Shown here: positions 17,846 through 26,034 of the stretch, one piece after another | How positions within the stretch are numbered: position 1 is the first letter of the stretch | Layout of the letters: the number at the start of each line of letters is the position of its first letter | NCBI GenBank assembly: GCA_964387795.1 | Contig: CAYLYP010000013.1 | Location: 1 to 54,407 of the forward strand | DNA from: CAYLYP01 sp964387795 | GTDB taxonomy: Bacteria > Bacteroidota > Bacteroidia > Bacteroidales > UBA7960 | DNA length: 54,407 nucleotides | Reading direction: 5' to 3' | Translations under genes and position numbers: made by a program | Notes under the pieces: model-generated | What the model saw: only the letters and a program-made list of their open reading frames with translations | Databases searched by the model: none | Told to the model about the DNA's origin: nothing

Positions 17846-17879
17846 AAAAAAGCTGCCCTCTTCAAGGGCAGCTTTTTTA
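17846..17879 (+). terminator. Intrinsic terminator after tyrS
   Basis: AAAAAAGCTGCCCT and AGGGCAGCTTTTTT form a near-perfect stem around a CTTCA loop, followed by T residues; symmetric, so it may also serve the convergent SPOR gene. Confidence 0.9.
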
Positions 17880-17908
17880 TTTATATCATCCTGCATTCTT
17901 CATCAAAA

Positions 17909-18313
17909 CTATTCGATGGGAGGAAAACCAATCCTGTCAACAACAATAAAGGCCGATGGATATTCACCAATTATCTCTTTCAAAAAACGATTTGCATCTA
18001 TACGGCTTCTGAAATCGCCAATCCTTACTTTATAATAAGGCTCATCATAAAACAGATAAGAGTTAACAGATGGGAAACGCCCGGCGAATTCAGCCCTTAC
18101 GCGACTCGCCCGTATTTTAGACTGGTTTCCTGAATCAAAATAAATCTGTATCCTAAATCCTGAAATCCCATTGTGCTTTTCATTTAAGGCAATATGTTCA
18201 TTCACAAGCATACGGATTTTATCATCAGCTATTACTTCACCCGAACCCTTTTGGCTTTGAGCAAAAACACACATTGAGCTTAATAAAAGAACAAAAAAAA
18301 TAATACTTCTCAT
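17909..18313 (-). CDS. SPOR-domain secreted protein
   Basis: A 134-residue exported protein. A Sec signal peptide (MRSIIFFVLLLSSMCVFAQ) is followed by an SPOR domain (about 50-130) with the usual GFRIQIYF start and YYKVRIGDFRS....A.RFL second half. SPOR domains bind septal peptidoglycan with stripped stem peptides. A longer frame starts at 18358, but a perfect -7 element TACATTTG (18333-18340, minus strand) lies inside it; transcription would begin near 18327. The ATG at 18313 is therefore preferred and also begins a clean signal peptide. Confidence 0.85.
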   Translation of the reverse strand: MRSIIFFVLLLSSMCVFAQSQKGSGEVIADDKIRMLVNEHIALNEKHNGISGFRIQIYFDSGNQSKIRASRVRAEFAGRFPSVNSYLFYDEPYYKVRIGDFRSRIDANRFLKEIIGEYPSAFIVVDRIGFPPIE

Positions 18314-18332
18314 ATTCCACAATGATTTTTTA

Positions 18333-18340
18333 CAAATGTA
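18333..18340 (-). promoter_or_regulatory. -7 element of the SPOR-domain gene
   Basis: TACATTTG on the minus strand, about 20 bp upstream of the chosen ATG, giving a leader of about 14 nt. It decides the start codon. Confidence 0.55.
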
Positions 18341-18379
18341 AGGAATCAAAAGATTCACTAAGTAAAAAAAAACAAAAAA

Positions 18380-18405
18380 AGGCCTCCTTGTTTTTTCGGA
18401 GGCCT
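18380..18405 (-). terminator. Intrinsic terminator of proS
   Basis: AGGCCTCC and GGAGGCCT form an 8-bp stem. On the minus strand it is followed by a long T-rich run. It lies 29 bp beyond the proS stop. Confidence 0.85.
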
Positions 18406-18433
18406 GAAAAAAATATGATCCATAAAAGACCTA

Positions 18434-19909
18434 TTAATAAGCCCTTGCGAACAAAACCCTTTGAGATGAGGGATTTCCGGTCAGGATACATTTCCCTTCT
18501 TCCTGAGGGTTATCAAGAGGGATACACCTGATTGTAGCTTTTGTCAATTCTTTTATTTTTTCTTCTGTTTCAGTAGTGCCATCCCAATGAGCCAGAACAA
18601 AACCAGGTTTGTTGTCAAGGATATCAACAAACTCATCCCATGAATCAGCTTTGCGGATGCTTGCATCCCTGAAACGAAGTGCTTTGTTGAAGAGGTCACT
18701 TTGAATCTGCTCGAGTAAAGCAGGGATTTGAACTGACAGTTCATCGATATTAATAAAACTCTTTGTGAGATTATCCCTTCTGGCAACCTCAGCGGTTCCC
18801 TGTTCCAGATCCCTGGGCCCGATTGCAATACGCACAGGGACACCTTTAAATTCGTATTCGTTAAACTTCCAGCCGGGTTTAAGGTTATCGCGGCCATCAT
18901 ATTTAACAGAAATGCCTTTTTCCCTAAGTTTTGCAACAATGCCTTCGGCTACAGTGTTAATCTGGTTTAATTGTTCTTCGTTTTTATAAACAGGAATAAT
19001 CACCACCTGAATAGGCGCAAGTTTTGGAGGCAAAACAAGACCATTGTCATCAGAATGGGCCATAATCAAAGCACCGATCAAACGGGTTGACACACCCCAT
19101 GAAGTAGCCCAAACATTTTCGAGCACACCCTGATTATTCGTAAATTTCACATCAAAAGCACGGGCAAAATTCTGACCGAGGAAATGTGAAGTACCAGCCT
19201 GAAGGGCTTTACCATCCTGCATGAGAGCTTCGATGCAGAAAGTCTCAACTGCACCGGCAAAACGTTCGTTGGGTGTTTTCACCCCTTTAATGACAGGGAT
19301 AGCCATAAAGTTTTGGGCAAAATCAGCATAAACATCGAGCATTTGTCTGGTTTCAGCAAGAGCTTCCTGTTCGGTGGCATGTGCAGTGTGGCCTTCCTGC
19401 CATAGAAACTCAGCAGTACGTAAAAACATACGTGTCCTCATCTCCCATCTGACAACATTGGCCCATTGGTTGATAAGAATAGGCAGGTCGCGATATGATT
19501 GGATCCAGTTGCGGTATGTATCCCATATAATTGTTTCACTTGTAGGACGAACGATGAGCTCTTCCTCGAGTTTTGCTGTTTCATCTACCACAATACCTTT
19601 GCCATCGGGGCTGTTTTTCAACCTGTAATGGGTCACAACAGCACATTCTTTGGCAAAACCTTCAACATGGCTTGCTTCTTTACTGAAAAATGACTTTGGT
19701 ATGAAAATTGGAAAGTAGGCATTGGAATGTCCGGTGTCTTTAAACATTTTATCCAGGGCTCCCTGCATTTTCTCCCAGATTGAGTACCCATAAGGTTTAA
19801 TGACCATACAGCCACGAACAGCTGAGTTCTCGGCCAAATCTGCCCTTTGAACGATTTCATTATACCATTTGGAATAATTTTCTTCCCGTGTAGAAAAATC
19901 CTTTGCCAT
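18434..19909 (-). CDS. proS: Prolyl-tRNA synthetase (eukaryote/archaeal-type)
   Basis: A 491-residue class II ProRS of the short type without the bacterial editing insertion. The N-terminus DFSTREENYSKWYNEIV and CMVIKPYGYSIWE are typical. Motif 2 lies in RWEMRTRMFLRTAEFLWQEGHTAH, and the C-terminus ends in the conserved Tyr (VLFARAY). The frame extends 35 codons upstream to 20014, but that extension has no family counterpart and covers the promoter. The start at 19909 (MAKDFSTREE) is therefore used. It is divergent from the Tyr/Gly-rich lipoprotein gene and followed by a strong terminator. Confidence 0.96.
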   Translation of the reverse strand: MAKDFSTREENYSKWYNEIVQRADLAENSAVRGCMVIKPYGYSIWEKMQGALDKMFKDTGHSNAYFPIFIPKSFFSKEASHVEGFAKECAVVTHYRLKNSPDGKGIVVDETAKLEEELIVRPTSETIIWDTYRNWIQSYRDLPILINQWANVVRWEMRTRMFLRTAEFLWQEGHTAHATEQEALAETRQMLDVYADFAQNFMAIPVIKGVKTPNERFAGAVETFCIEALMQDGKALQAGTSHFLGQNFARAFDVKFTNNQGVLENVWATSWGVSTRLIGALIMAHSDDNGLVLPPKLAPIQVVIIPVYKNEEQLNQINTVAEGIVAKLREKGISVKYDGRDNLKPGWKFNEYEFKGVPVRIAIGPRDLEQGTAEVARRDNLTKSFINIDELSVQIPALLEQIQSDLFNKALRFRDASIRKADSWDEFVDILDNKPGFVLAHWDGTTETEEKIKELTKATIRCIPLDNPQEEGKCILTGNPSSQRVLFARAY

Positions 19910-19957
19910 ATTAAATTGTGGTATGAAATTTGTTAGTAATTGATTACATTTGAATGG

Positions 19958-19965
19958 CAAATTTA
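19958..19965 (-). promoter_or_regulatory. -7 element of proS
   Basis: TAAATTTG on the minus strand, about 48 bp upstream of the proS ATG. A TTG lies 21 bp further upstream, slightly off the usual spacing. Confidence 0.5.
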
Positions 19966-20031
19966 CAAAATTCTGCTCAACGAATCCAAGAATACCAAAT
20001 TTAAAAATAACCAAGCACGGAGGACCTAGTC

Positions 20032-21936
20032 ATGAAAAACCTTACAATCATTGTCATCGGTTTATTTGCTTTCCTGGCGTCATGTTCAAGCACATACCAG
20101 GCAGGTAAGACCTACGATGACATCTATTATTCAAAGGCAGAGGCTAAGGAGGAAGCCAACCAGGCTTCCAGCTCAGTCCAGCCTTCCACAATAGTAGAAA
20201 AACAAAGCGCCGCTCCCGGCAATTCATCTTACAACACTCCTCAACAGGGATCCTCTACCTATGATAACAATGCCTCCAATCAGCAAAATTACTCTGAAGA
20301 CGATGCATATTATCAGGACGGGAATTCTGATTACCAATACTCAAACTCATCTGACGGCCAGGTCGAATATGATGAAGATGGTAACACCTACGTCACCAAT
20401 AACTATTATTACGATGATGACGACTATTATGACTTTGCATACGCATCCCGTATCCGTCGTTTTCACAGAGCAAGCTATGGTTGCTCATATTACCACTCCT
20501 ATTATACCAATATGTATTGGTACACTTACGACCCATTCTATTATGGAGTAAGTATCTATATGGGATATGGTTCATTGGCATATTACTACCCTGGTTACAT
20601 GTATCTCGGTTGGGGTTACAACCCATATTCATACTGGAATTACCGCCCTTGGGGCTCTTACTGGGGTGGTTATAATTATGGATACTGGAATGGCTATTAC
20701 AATGGCTACTATGATGGTTACTATGATGGCTATTATTACGGAAACTGGAATTCATGGAGCAGGCCTTACGAATACTATTACAACAGCAACGATGGCTCAA
20801 ACTACTATTATGGACACCGTGGAGGCGGAGGCACCAATACTGCCATAGGTTCAGGAACCGGAAGCGGAAGACCTGGCAGCGGAAGAATTGACAGGGACAG
20901 GGTAAGCTTTGCTGAAAGATTTGAAGCATCTGTTGCTTCCGAAAGCCAATCTTCAGGAATCAATGTCGCCCCTGTTGAACCTCAAAGAGAAAATTCTTCA
21001 AGGACTCCGTCAACAGAGGTTACTACTACCCCTAATGCCTCATCAAGCAAACCTTCTGACAGAAATACATCTGATAGGGTTGTTGAACCTTCCGGTTCAC
21101 AAAGGGAAGTAATGCCTGCTGTTGGCACTGAAAGCAATACTCCTGCAACAGTAAGCCCTGAAAACTCTCAACGCAAGCCTGTGAACCAGGAAAAACCTGT
21201 TGGCACTGAAAGAACTCCTATAAGGGAAAGCAAACCTACTAATGTTCAACCTGAACCAAGCCCTCTTCCTTATAATGTTGGCCGTCAGATTAAGGAAACT
21301 GCACCTGCAGGAAATAACCAGCCTACAGAAGCAGCTCCCCAGAACAGGGAAAACAAAAGTCCTGAACGTTATCAGCCAAGCCGCACCCCTTCTGATTACT
21401 CAAAACCTAATGTCTCAAGATATCAGGAAAAACAACCTCAGAGGTATCAACGCCCGGTAGAAAACAATAACCAAAGAGAAGGTTCAAATTCAAATTCCCA
21501 AAAACCAAGGACATATACTTCCCCTCAATATTCCCAGCCAAAGGATAAACAAGAATACTCAAGCCCACAAAGAGGCACCAGCACCCCAAGGCAGGAAAAC
21601 CAAAGAGAAGCAAGACCACGACAGGAGCAACCACAACGCCAGCAGTCAAGGCCATCATACGAACAGCCAAGACAGCAGGCCCCACAGGCAGCACCTCAAC
21701 AGGAACGCAGACAACCAAGCTATAACCCTCCCCGTCAGGAAAGCCCATCCAGAAACTCTGGAAGCTATAACGAGGGTAGCAGGCATGAATCCAGGCCTTC
21801 AATGAATTCTGGTTCTTCAAGATCTTCGTCAGGAAGCTCAAGCTCATCACCTTCAAGGTCTTCAGGAAGCAGCTCCTCTCCATCAAGGTCTTCCAGCTCT
21901 TCTTCCTCCGAAAGAGGCAGCAGCGGACGCAGGTAA
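20032..21936 (+). CDS. Low-complexity Tyr/Gly-rich and Pro/Gln/Ser-rich lipoprotein
   Basis: A 634-residue lipoprotein: signal peptide with LASC lipobox (Cys18). There are three compositional zones: a Ser/Gln/Asn/Asp-rich linker (about 20-130) ending in a YYDDDDYYD cluster; an aromatic zone (about 140-265) with many YxxY and repeated NGYY/DGYY units; and a Pro/Gln/Arg/Ser-rich tail (about 280-634) ending in long Ser runs. There is no recognisable enzyme domain. Similar lipoproteins occur in Bacteroidota, but function is unknown. The start has an unusually good Shine-Dalgarno for the phylum (GGAGGA, 20019-20024). The long frames on the opposite strand are compositional shadows. Confidence 0.8.
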   Translation: MKNLTIIVIGLFAFLASCSSTYQAGKTYDDIYYSKAEAKEEANQASSSVQPSTIVEKQSAAPGNSSYNTPQQGSSTYDNNASNQQNYSEDDAYYQDGNSDYQYSNSSDGQVEYDEDGNTYVTNNYYYDDDDYYDFAYASRIRRFHRASYGCSYYHSYYTNMYWYTYDPFYYGVSIYMGYGSLAYYYPGYMYLGWGYNPYSYWNYRPWGSYWGGYNYGYWNGYYNGYYDGYYDGYYYGNWNSWSRPYEYYYNSNDGSNYYYGHRGGGGTNTAIGSGTGSGRPGSGRIDRDRVSFAERFEASVASESQSSGINVAPVEPQRENSSRTPSTEVTTTPNASSSKPSDRNTSDRVVEPSGSQREVMPAVGTESNTPATVSPENSQRKPVNQEKPVGTERTPIRESKPTNVQPEPSPLPYNVGRQIKETAPAGNNQPTEAAPQNRENKSPERYQPSRTPSDYSKPNVSRYQEKQPQRYQRPVENNNQREGSNSNSQKPRTYTSPQYSQPKDKQEYSSPQRGTSTPRQENQREARPRQEQPQRQQSRPSYEQPRQQAPQAAPQQERRQPSYNPPRQESPSRNSGSYNEGSRHESRPSMNSGSSRSSSGSSSSSPSRSSGSSSSPSRSSSSSSSERGSSGRR

Positions 21937-22008
21937 CCATACTTCCCGTCCTCCGGCTTTGGTAAAATAATAACTACTCATAAAATCAAACCGATCTTAA
22001 AAATCATA

Positions 22009-22044
22009 CCTGCATGAGATGAAACCTTTTAGGTCTCATGCAGG
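22009..22044 (+). terminator. Hairpin terminator after the Tyr/Gly-rich lipoprotein gene
   Basis: CCTGCATGAGA (22009-22019) pairs perfectly with TCTCATGCAGG (22034-22044), followed by a short T-rich tract. The T run is weak, so an attenuator role for the next gene is possible. Confidence 0.65.
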
Positions 22045-22074
22045 TTTATTTAAACCCTAAAAACCCATCAAGCC

Positions 22075-23508
22075 ATGAAAAAGCTTTTTTTATACACAGC
22101 AATCTCTCTAATGACAATAAGCCTGGGATTTGCACAAAACGAAACCGATGCACTCAGGTATTCCCAGTTCAATTATGGTGGAACAGCCCGTTTTAATAGT
22201 ATGGGAGGCGCATTCGGCGCTTTAGGCGGTGACTTCTCTGCCTTGTCGGTCAACCCGGCAGGCATTGGGATCTATAGAAAATCAGAAATCAGCTTTACCC
22301 CCGTCCTCACTTATAACCAAACCGGTAGTACCTACTTCTCCAAATACAATGACGATATGAAATATGATTTCAACTTCGGAAATATCGGAGTCGTCTTTGC
22401 ATTCAATAGACCAAGAATCAATGAAAATGGCTGGCAGGGCTTCCAGCTTGGATTCGGTTATAACCGCCATACAAGTTTTGAAAACCGCACAATTATTGAA
22501 GGTTTTAACAACCAAAGCTCCCTGATGACACAATATCTTGACCAGGCAATTGCAGAAGGTAACTCTGCCAACTTTGATCCATTCACCACTTTACTTGCCT
22601 GGGATGCATTCCTTATTGACCAGTCTGGCGGAGTATATTTTGTGGATATGTATACTGGAAATGTAAATCAAAGAAAAGAAATCAATACCAGCGGTAACAT
22701 AAATGAATACAATATTACCTTTGGGGGCAACTATAGCGACATGCTCTATCTGGGTGCTTCATTTGGATTTCCAAGAGTTAGATATGAGGAAGAATCAACT
22801 TACGAAGAAACAGATGCTCAAAATATAAGCCCCTATTTCAATTCCTTACAGATAAAACAAAATCTAACCACCAAAGGCTCAGGTTTCAACTTTAAAATAG
22901 GAGCAATAATACGCCCGATAGATCCTGTCAGGATTGGCGTATCTTTCCACTCTCCTACTTTCTATGATTTAACTGACAGATATAGCACCGATCTAAGTTC
23001 AGACTTAAGTTTCCTTGATACAACAGTGTATTCTCCCGAAGGGCGTTTCGATTACGAACTCACAACCCCTTTGCGCTTAAATGGAAGCCTTGGGTTTGTA
23101 TTGGGAAAGATTGGCCTGATTAGCTTTGATTACGAGATGGTTGACTACTCAACAATGCGCCTGCGCAGCGGAGATTATATGTTTTCGGACGAGAATTCAG
23201 TTATCAGGGAAGTTTATGATATCCAGCACAACCTTAAGGCAGGCGGGGAAATACGTTTAAGCCCTATTGTTTTAAGAGCAGGATATGCCCTTTATGGAAG
23301 TCCTTATAAAAAAGGAATCAATGATGGAAGCATCACAAAAATATCAGGAGGTTTTGGGCTTAGGGAAGAATCTTATTTCCTTGACTTTGCCTATGTTTAT
23401 AGCTTGAGCAATGAGGACTATTACCTTTATAGCTCCGAATATACACCTGCTGTTAAAACCGAACACCTGGGACATACATTCCTGATGACATTAGGCTTTA
23501 AGTTTTAA
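22075..23508 (+). CDS. FadL/OmpP1-like outer-membrane transport protein
   Basis: A 477-residue protein with a Sec signal peptide (about 1-20, ending FAQ). The N-terminus runs through YGGTARFNSMGGAFGALGGD, then FSALSVNPAGIGIYRKSE, the hatch-like start of Bacteroidota FadL/TodX-type barrels. The rest is alternating beta-strand sequence (GVSFHSPTFYDLTD, GLISFDYEMVDYS) and ends in GHTFLMTLGFKF with a terminal Phe as barrel signal. It probably transports a hydrophobic substrate; which one is unknown. It is preceded and followed by terminators, hence monocistronic. Confidence 0.82.
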   Translation: MKKLFLYTAISLMTISLGFAQNETDALRYSQFNYGGTARFNSMGGAFGALGGDFSALSVNPAGIGIYRKSEISFTPVLTYNQTGSTYFSKYNDDMKYDFNFGNIGVVFAFNRPRINENGWQGFQLGFGYNRHTSFENRTIIEGFNNQSSLMTQYLDQAIAEGNSANFDPFTTLLAWDAFLIDQSGGVYFVDMYTGNVNQRKEINTSGNINEYNITFGGNYSDMLYLGASFGFPRVRYEEESTYEETDAQNISPYFNSLQIKQNLTTKGSGFNFKIGAIIRPIDPVRIGVSFHSPTFYDLTDRYSTDLSSDLSFLDTTVYSPEGRFDYELTTPLRLNGSLGFVLGKIGLISFDYEMVDYSTMRLRSGDYMFSDENSVIREVYDIQHNLKAGGEIRLSPIVLRAGYALYGSPYKKGINDGSITKISGGFGLREESYFLDFAYVYSLSNEDYYLYSSEYTPAVKTEHLGHTFLMTLGFKF

Positions 23509-23626
23509 TAAGAACCTGTTTTTCATGTTTTTTTGCTTGTTTCACTTTTATGTTTTTGAAAAGCTTGCCATCAGGCAAACCTGAAGGCTTGATGGATAAG
23601 CAATTCGTTTCGTGTGTTTTTCATAG

Positions 23627-23659
23627 GCGGGGGCATTTACATGCCCTCGCTTTTTTTGT
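23627..23659 (+). terminator. Intrinsic terminator after the FadL-like gene
   Basis: GCGGGGGCAT and ATGCCCTCGC pair (one G-U) around TTAC, followed by TTTTTTT. It lies about 120 bp beyond the stop. Confidence 0.8.
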
Positions 23660-23680
23660 TTTTTGGAATGAATGATATGA

Positions 23681-23718
23681 TATAAAAAAAAGGGGCATTA
23701 CTGCCCCTTTTTTTTATA
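23681..23718 (-). terminator. Symmetric intrinsic terminator of the nif3/zinc-ribbon operon
   Basis: A 17-bp perfect stem around TTAC with GGGGCA/TGCCCC at the tip and A/T runs at the base. It lies 37 bp past the zinc-ribbon gene stop and works in either direction. Confidence 0.85.
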
Positions 23719-23754
23719 TCGCTTTCTCCCTTATTAAAGAGAACCTATGCGTAT

Positions 23755-24615
23755 TTAAAATTCAATATTTACGCTGCTTACAATTTCATCATCAATCAAA
23801 ATACGCCCGCAATACTCACAAACGATAATTTTCTTGTGCATTTTAATATCAAGCTGACGTTGAGGAGGAATCCTGTTGAAACAACCACCACAGGCATCCC
23901 TTTCGATGGGAACTACTGATAAGCCATTTCTGAAACTATTCCTGATCCTCTTATAAGCCTTCAGCAAGCGTTCTTCAATTTTTTCTTCCATCTCCTTCGA
24001 TTTGTCAATCAAAGCCTGTTCTTCACGCTGGGTCTCTTCAACAATATCATTCAGTTCAGCCTTCTTCACTTCAAGATCAGCTAAGCGTTCTTTTAACTCT
24101 TCTTCCGACTTATCTTTCAACTGCACCTTGAATTCAATGTTGGCAGTATATTCTTTGATTTTCTTTTCACAAACCTGAATTTCCAGGTTTTGAAATTCAA
24201 CTTCTTTTGTCAAAGAATCATATTCGCGATTATTGCGAACATTCATCTGCTGGGCTTCATACTTTTTGATCAACTCCTTCGATTCCTTAATCTGGTTCTT
24301 TCTCTCATCGATGTCGATGTCCAGTTCTTTTATCTCCTCAACAAATTTCTGGATACGGGTTTCTAAACCTGCTATTTCATCTTCAAGGTCTTGAACCTCA
24401 AGAGGGAGTTCCCCTCTAATGTTTCGGATTTTATCCGCCTGGCTGTCTACTTTCTGAAGGGTATAGAGCGCTATCAGTTTTTTACGCACAGCATACTCAA
24501 TACTTTCATCAGTTTCTCCTGTTGAGGTGCCAACAACTTTATCGCTGAGCGCCTGCTGAGGGTCAATATTTTTAGATGTAAAATTGTCGGTAGCTTCCTT
24601 AGACATATATTGCAA
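23755..24615 (-). CDS. Coiled-coil protein with C4 zinc ribbon
   Basis: A 286-residue cytoplasmic protein. A long coiled coil (about residues 45-225, Glu/Lys-rich heptads) is followed by a C-terminal zinc ribbon: CGGC at about 240, then CEYC about 26 residues later. Bacteroidota and other bacteria often encode such a protein directly beside Nif3, as here (28 bp downstream of the nif3-like gene, same strand). The molecular role is not established. The N-terminal 40 residues, Gln/Asp/Ser-rich, may be poorly ordered. Confidence 0.85.
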   Translation of the reverse strand: MQYMSKEATDNFTSKNIDPQQALSDKVVGTSTGETDESIEYAVRKKLIALYTLQKVDSQADKIRNIRGELPLEVQDLEDEIAGLETRIQKFVEEIKELDIDIDERKNQIKESKELIKKYEAQQMNVRNNREYDSLTKEVEFQNLEIQVCEKKIKEYTANIEFKVQLKDKSEEELKERLADLEVKKAELNDIVEETQREEQALIDKSKEMEEKIEERLLKAYKRIRNSFRNGLSVVPIERDACGGCFNRIPPQRQLDIKMHKKIIVCEYCGRILIDDEIVSSVNIEF

Positions 24616-24642
24616 TTGTTTTATTGTTTCATATTTAGCACT

Positions 24643-25737
24643 TTAGGCATACCTAACCGGATTGGTATCGGTGGCCGAAATCAGGACTGCAAATGTAGTA
24701 AATTTTTCTTTAACTACCCTAAATAACAGTTCTTTTGCAAACTGTTCTGTTTCATAATGCCCTGCATCTATTAACATTATTCTGTTTTCAGCTTCAAAAA
24801 AACTATGATATTTCAGGTCTGCTGTAAGAAAAACATCAGCATTTGCAGCTATTGCAGAAGGAATTAAAAAACTTCCCGAACCTCCGCAAAGCGCAATTCT
24901 TTTAACATTATTTTTTATTTTAGGGCTGTGTTTGATACCTTCAAGCATCAGATTTTTTTTAACAATTTGAACCCATTCTTCCCAGGCAAGCGCTTCATCC
25001 AGTTCACCAACCACCCCAATACCGTTTAATGGGTTAAGGTTGTCAAGTGAATAAATATCATAAGCCACTTCCTCATAAGGATGGGCTTTAAGCATTGCCT
25101 GCACCACCCTGGGCTGAAGATAAAAAGGGAATATTGTTTCAATCCTGATTTCTTCTTCACGGTGCAATTCATCAAGCTTGCCCACAAAAGGTTTTGCATT
25201 GCCCCTTGCCCTGAAAGTCCCAGTCCCATCAATATTAAAACTACAACTATCATAATTGCCAATATGACCTGCTCCAGCTAAAAACAAAGCATCCCTGACT
25301 TTTTCTGCATGGTCTGTAGGACAAAAAACAACAAGCTTTTTTAATTGATCCTTTGCCGGCTGGAGCAAAGAGAGATTTTTAACCCCAAGCTTTTCAGCAA
25401 GAATATGGTTTACCCCATTGTAAGCCGCATCCAGATTGGTATGGGCAGCATAAATTGCAATTTTCTCCTGAATAGCTTTAATAATAATCCGTTCATTCAT
25501 CGAAAATCCATTAATCTTTTTTATCCCCCCAAAGATTAAAGGATGATGTGAGATAATCAAATCACATTGCTTCTCAATGGCTTCATTTATGACAGCTTCT
25601 GTTACATCAAGGCAAATAAGCGCCCTCTCTGTTCCACTTTCAGGATGCCCAATGATCAAACCTGAATTATCATAGGACTCCTGCGTTTTTAAAGGAGCAA
25701 ATGCTTCAATACAGGCTGTGATGTCTTTTATCTTCAT
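24643..25737 (-). CDS. Nif3-like dinuclear metal centre protein
   Basis: A 364-residue Nif3/YqfO-family protein. Metal-ligand motifs are visible: ISHHPLIFGG (about 61-70), AAHTNLDAA (about 96-104) and the C-terminal DAGHYETE. The central insertion (about 120-235, HPYEEVAYDIY) is the PII-like domain of the longer YqfO subgroup. Family members form hexameric toroids with two metals per subunit. Enzymatic role is unclear; relatives are annotated as GTP cyclohydrolase I type 2 without firm support here. It is the first gene of a two-gene operon with the zinc-ribbon coiled-coil gene. Confidence 0.92.
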   Translation of the reverse strand: MKIKDITACIEAFAPLKTQESYDNSGLIIGHPESGTERALICLDVTEAVINEAIEKQCDLIISHHPLIFGGIKKINGFSMNERIIIKAIQEKIAIYAAHTNLDAAYNGVNHILAEKLGVKNLSLLQPAKDQLKKLVVFCPTDHAEKVRDALFLAGAGHIGNYDSCSFNIDGTGTFRARGNAKPFVGKLDELHREEEIRIETIFPFYLQPRVVQAMLKAHPYEEVAYDIYSLDNLNPLNGIGVVGELDEALAWEEWVQIVKKNLMLEGIKHSPKIKNNVKRIALCGGSGSFLIPSAIAANADVFLTADLKYHSFFEAENRIMLIDAGHYETEQFAKELLFRVVKEKFTTFAVLISATDTNPVRYA

Positions 25738-25884
25738 TTATCGTTTTTTATTTGGTGAAAAATCCTGCCTAAAGCCACCAGTGATTGTTCTGATATTTTA
25801 TTAAAAATTTTAGCTATATTAGCAATAATCAACTTCCCTGACAAGCAAAAAAAGCAAAAAAATCAATTATGGCGATATTATTTA

Positions 25885-25892
25885 CAAAGATA
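25885..25892 (-). promoter_or_regulatory. -7 element upstream of the nif3-like operon
   Basis: TATCTTTG on the minus strand, about 150 bp before the nif3-like ATG. No matching -33 was seen, so support is partial. Confidence 0.35.
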
Positions 25893-25999
25893 GCATTTCT
25901 GCTATCTCACAGGAATTATCACTTAACCACAATTTTTTGTCTTTAAAGTATTACAAGGGGTCAATAATCATTTTTTCAGGTGATTACACTATATTACTG

Positions 26000-26030
26000 T
26001 TTGGTTAATTCAATTGTTTTGCTATCTTTG
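26000..26030 (+). promoter_or_regulatory. Consensus Bacteroidota promoter of lpxK
   Basis: TTTG (26000-26003), a 19-bp spacer and TATCTTTG (26023-26030) form the best promoter in the window. The lpxK ATG begins 4 bp after the -7 element, so the predicted transcript would start at or within a few bases of the start codon. Confidence 0.8.
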
Positions 26031-26034
26031 AAAC

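Noticed and set aside
20393..20929. 178-codon minus-strand frame rich in His, Asn and Ser
   Set aside because: It is the antisense shadow of the Tyr/Gly-rich coding region; composition follows from the sense codons.
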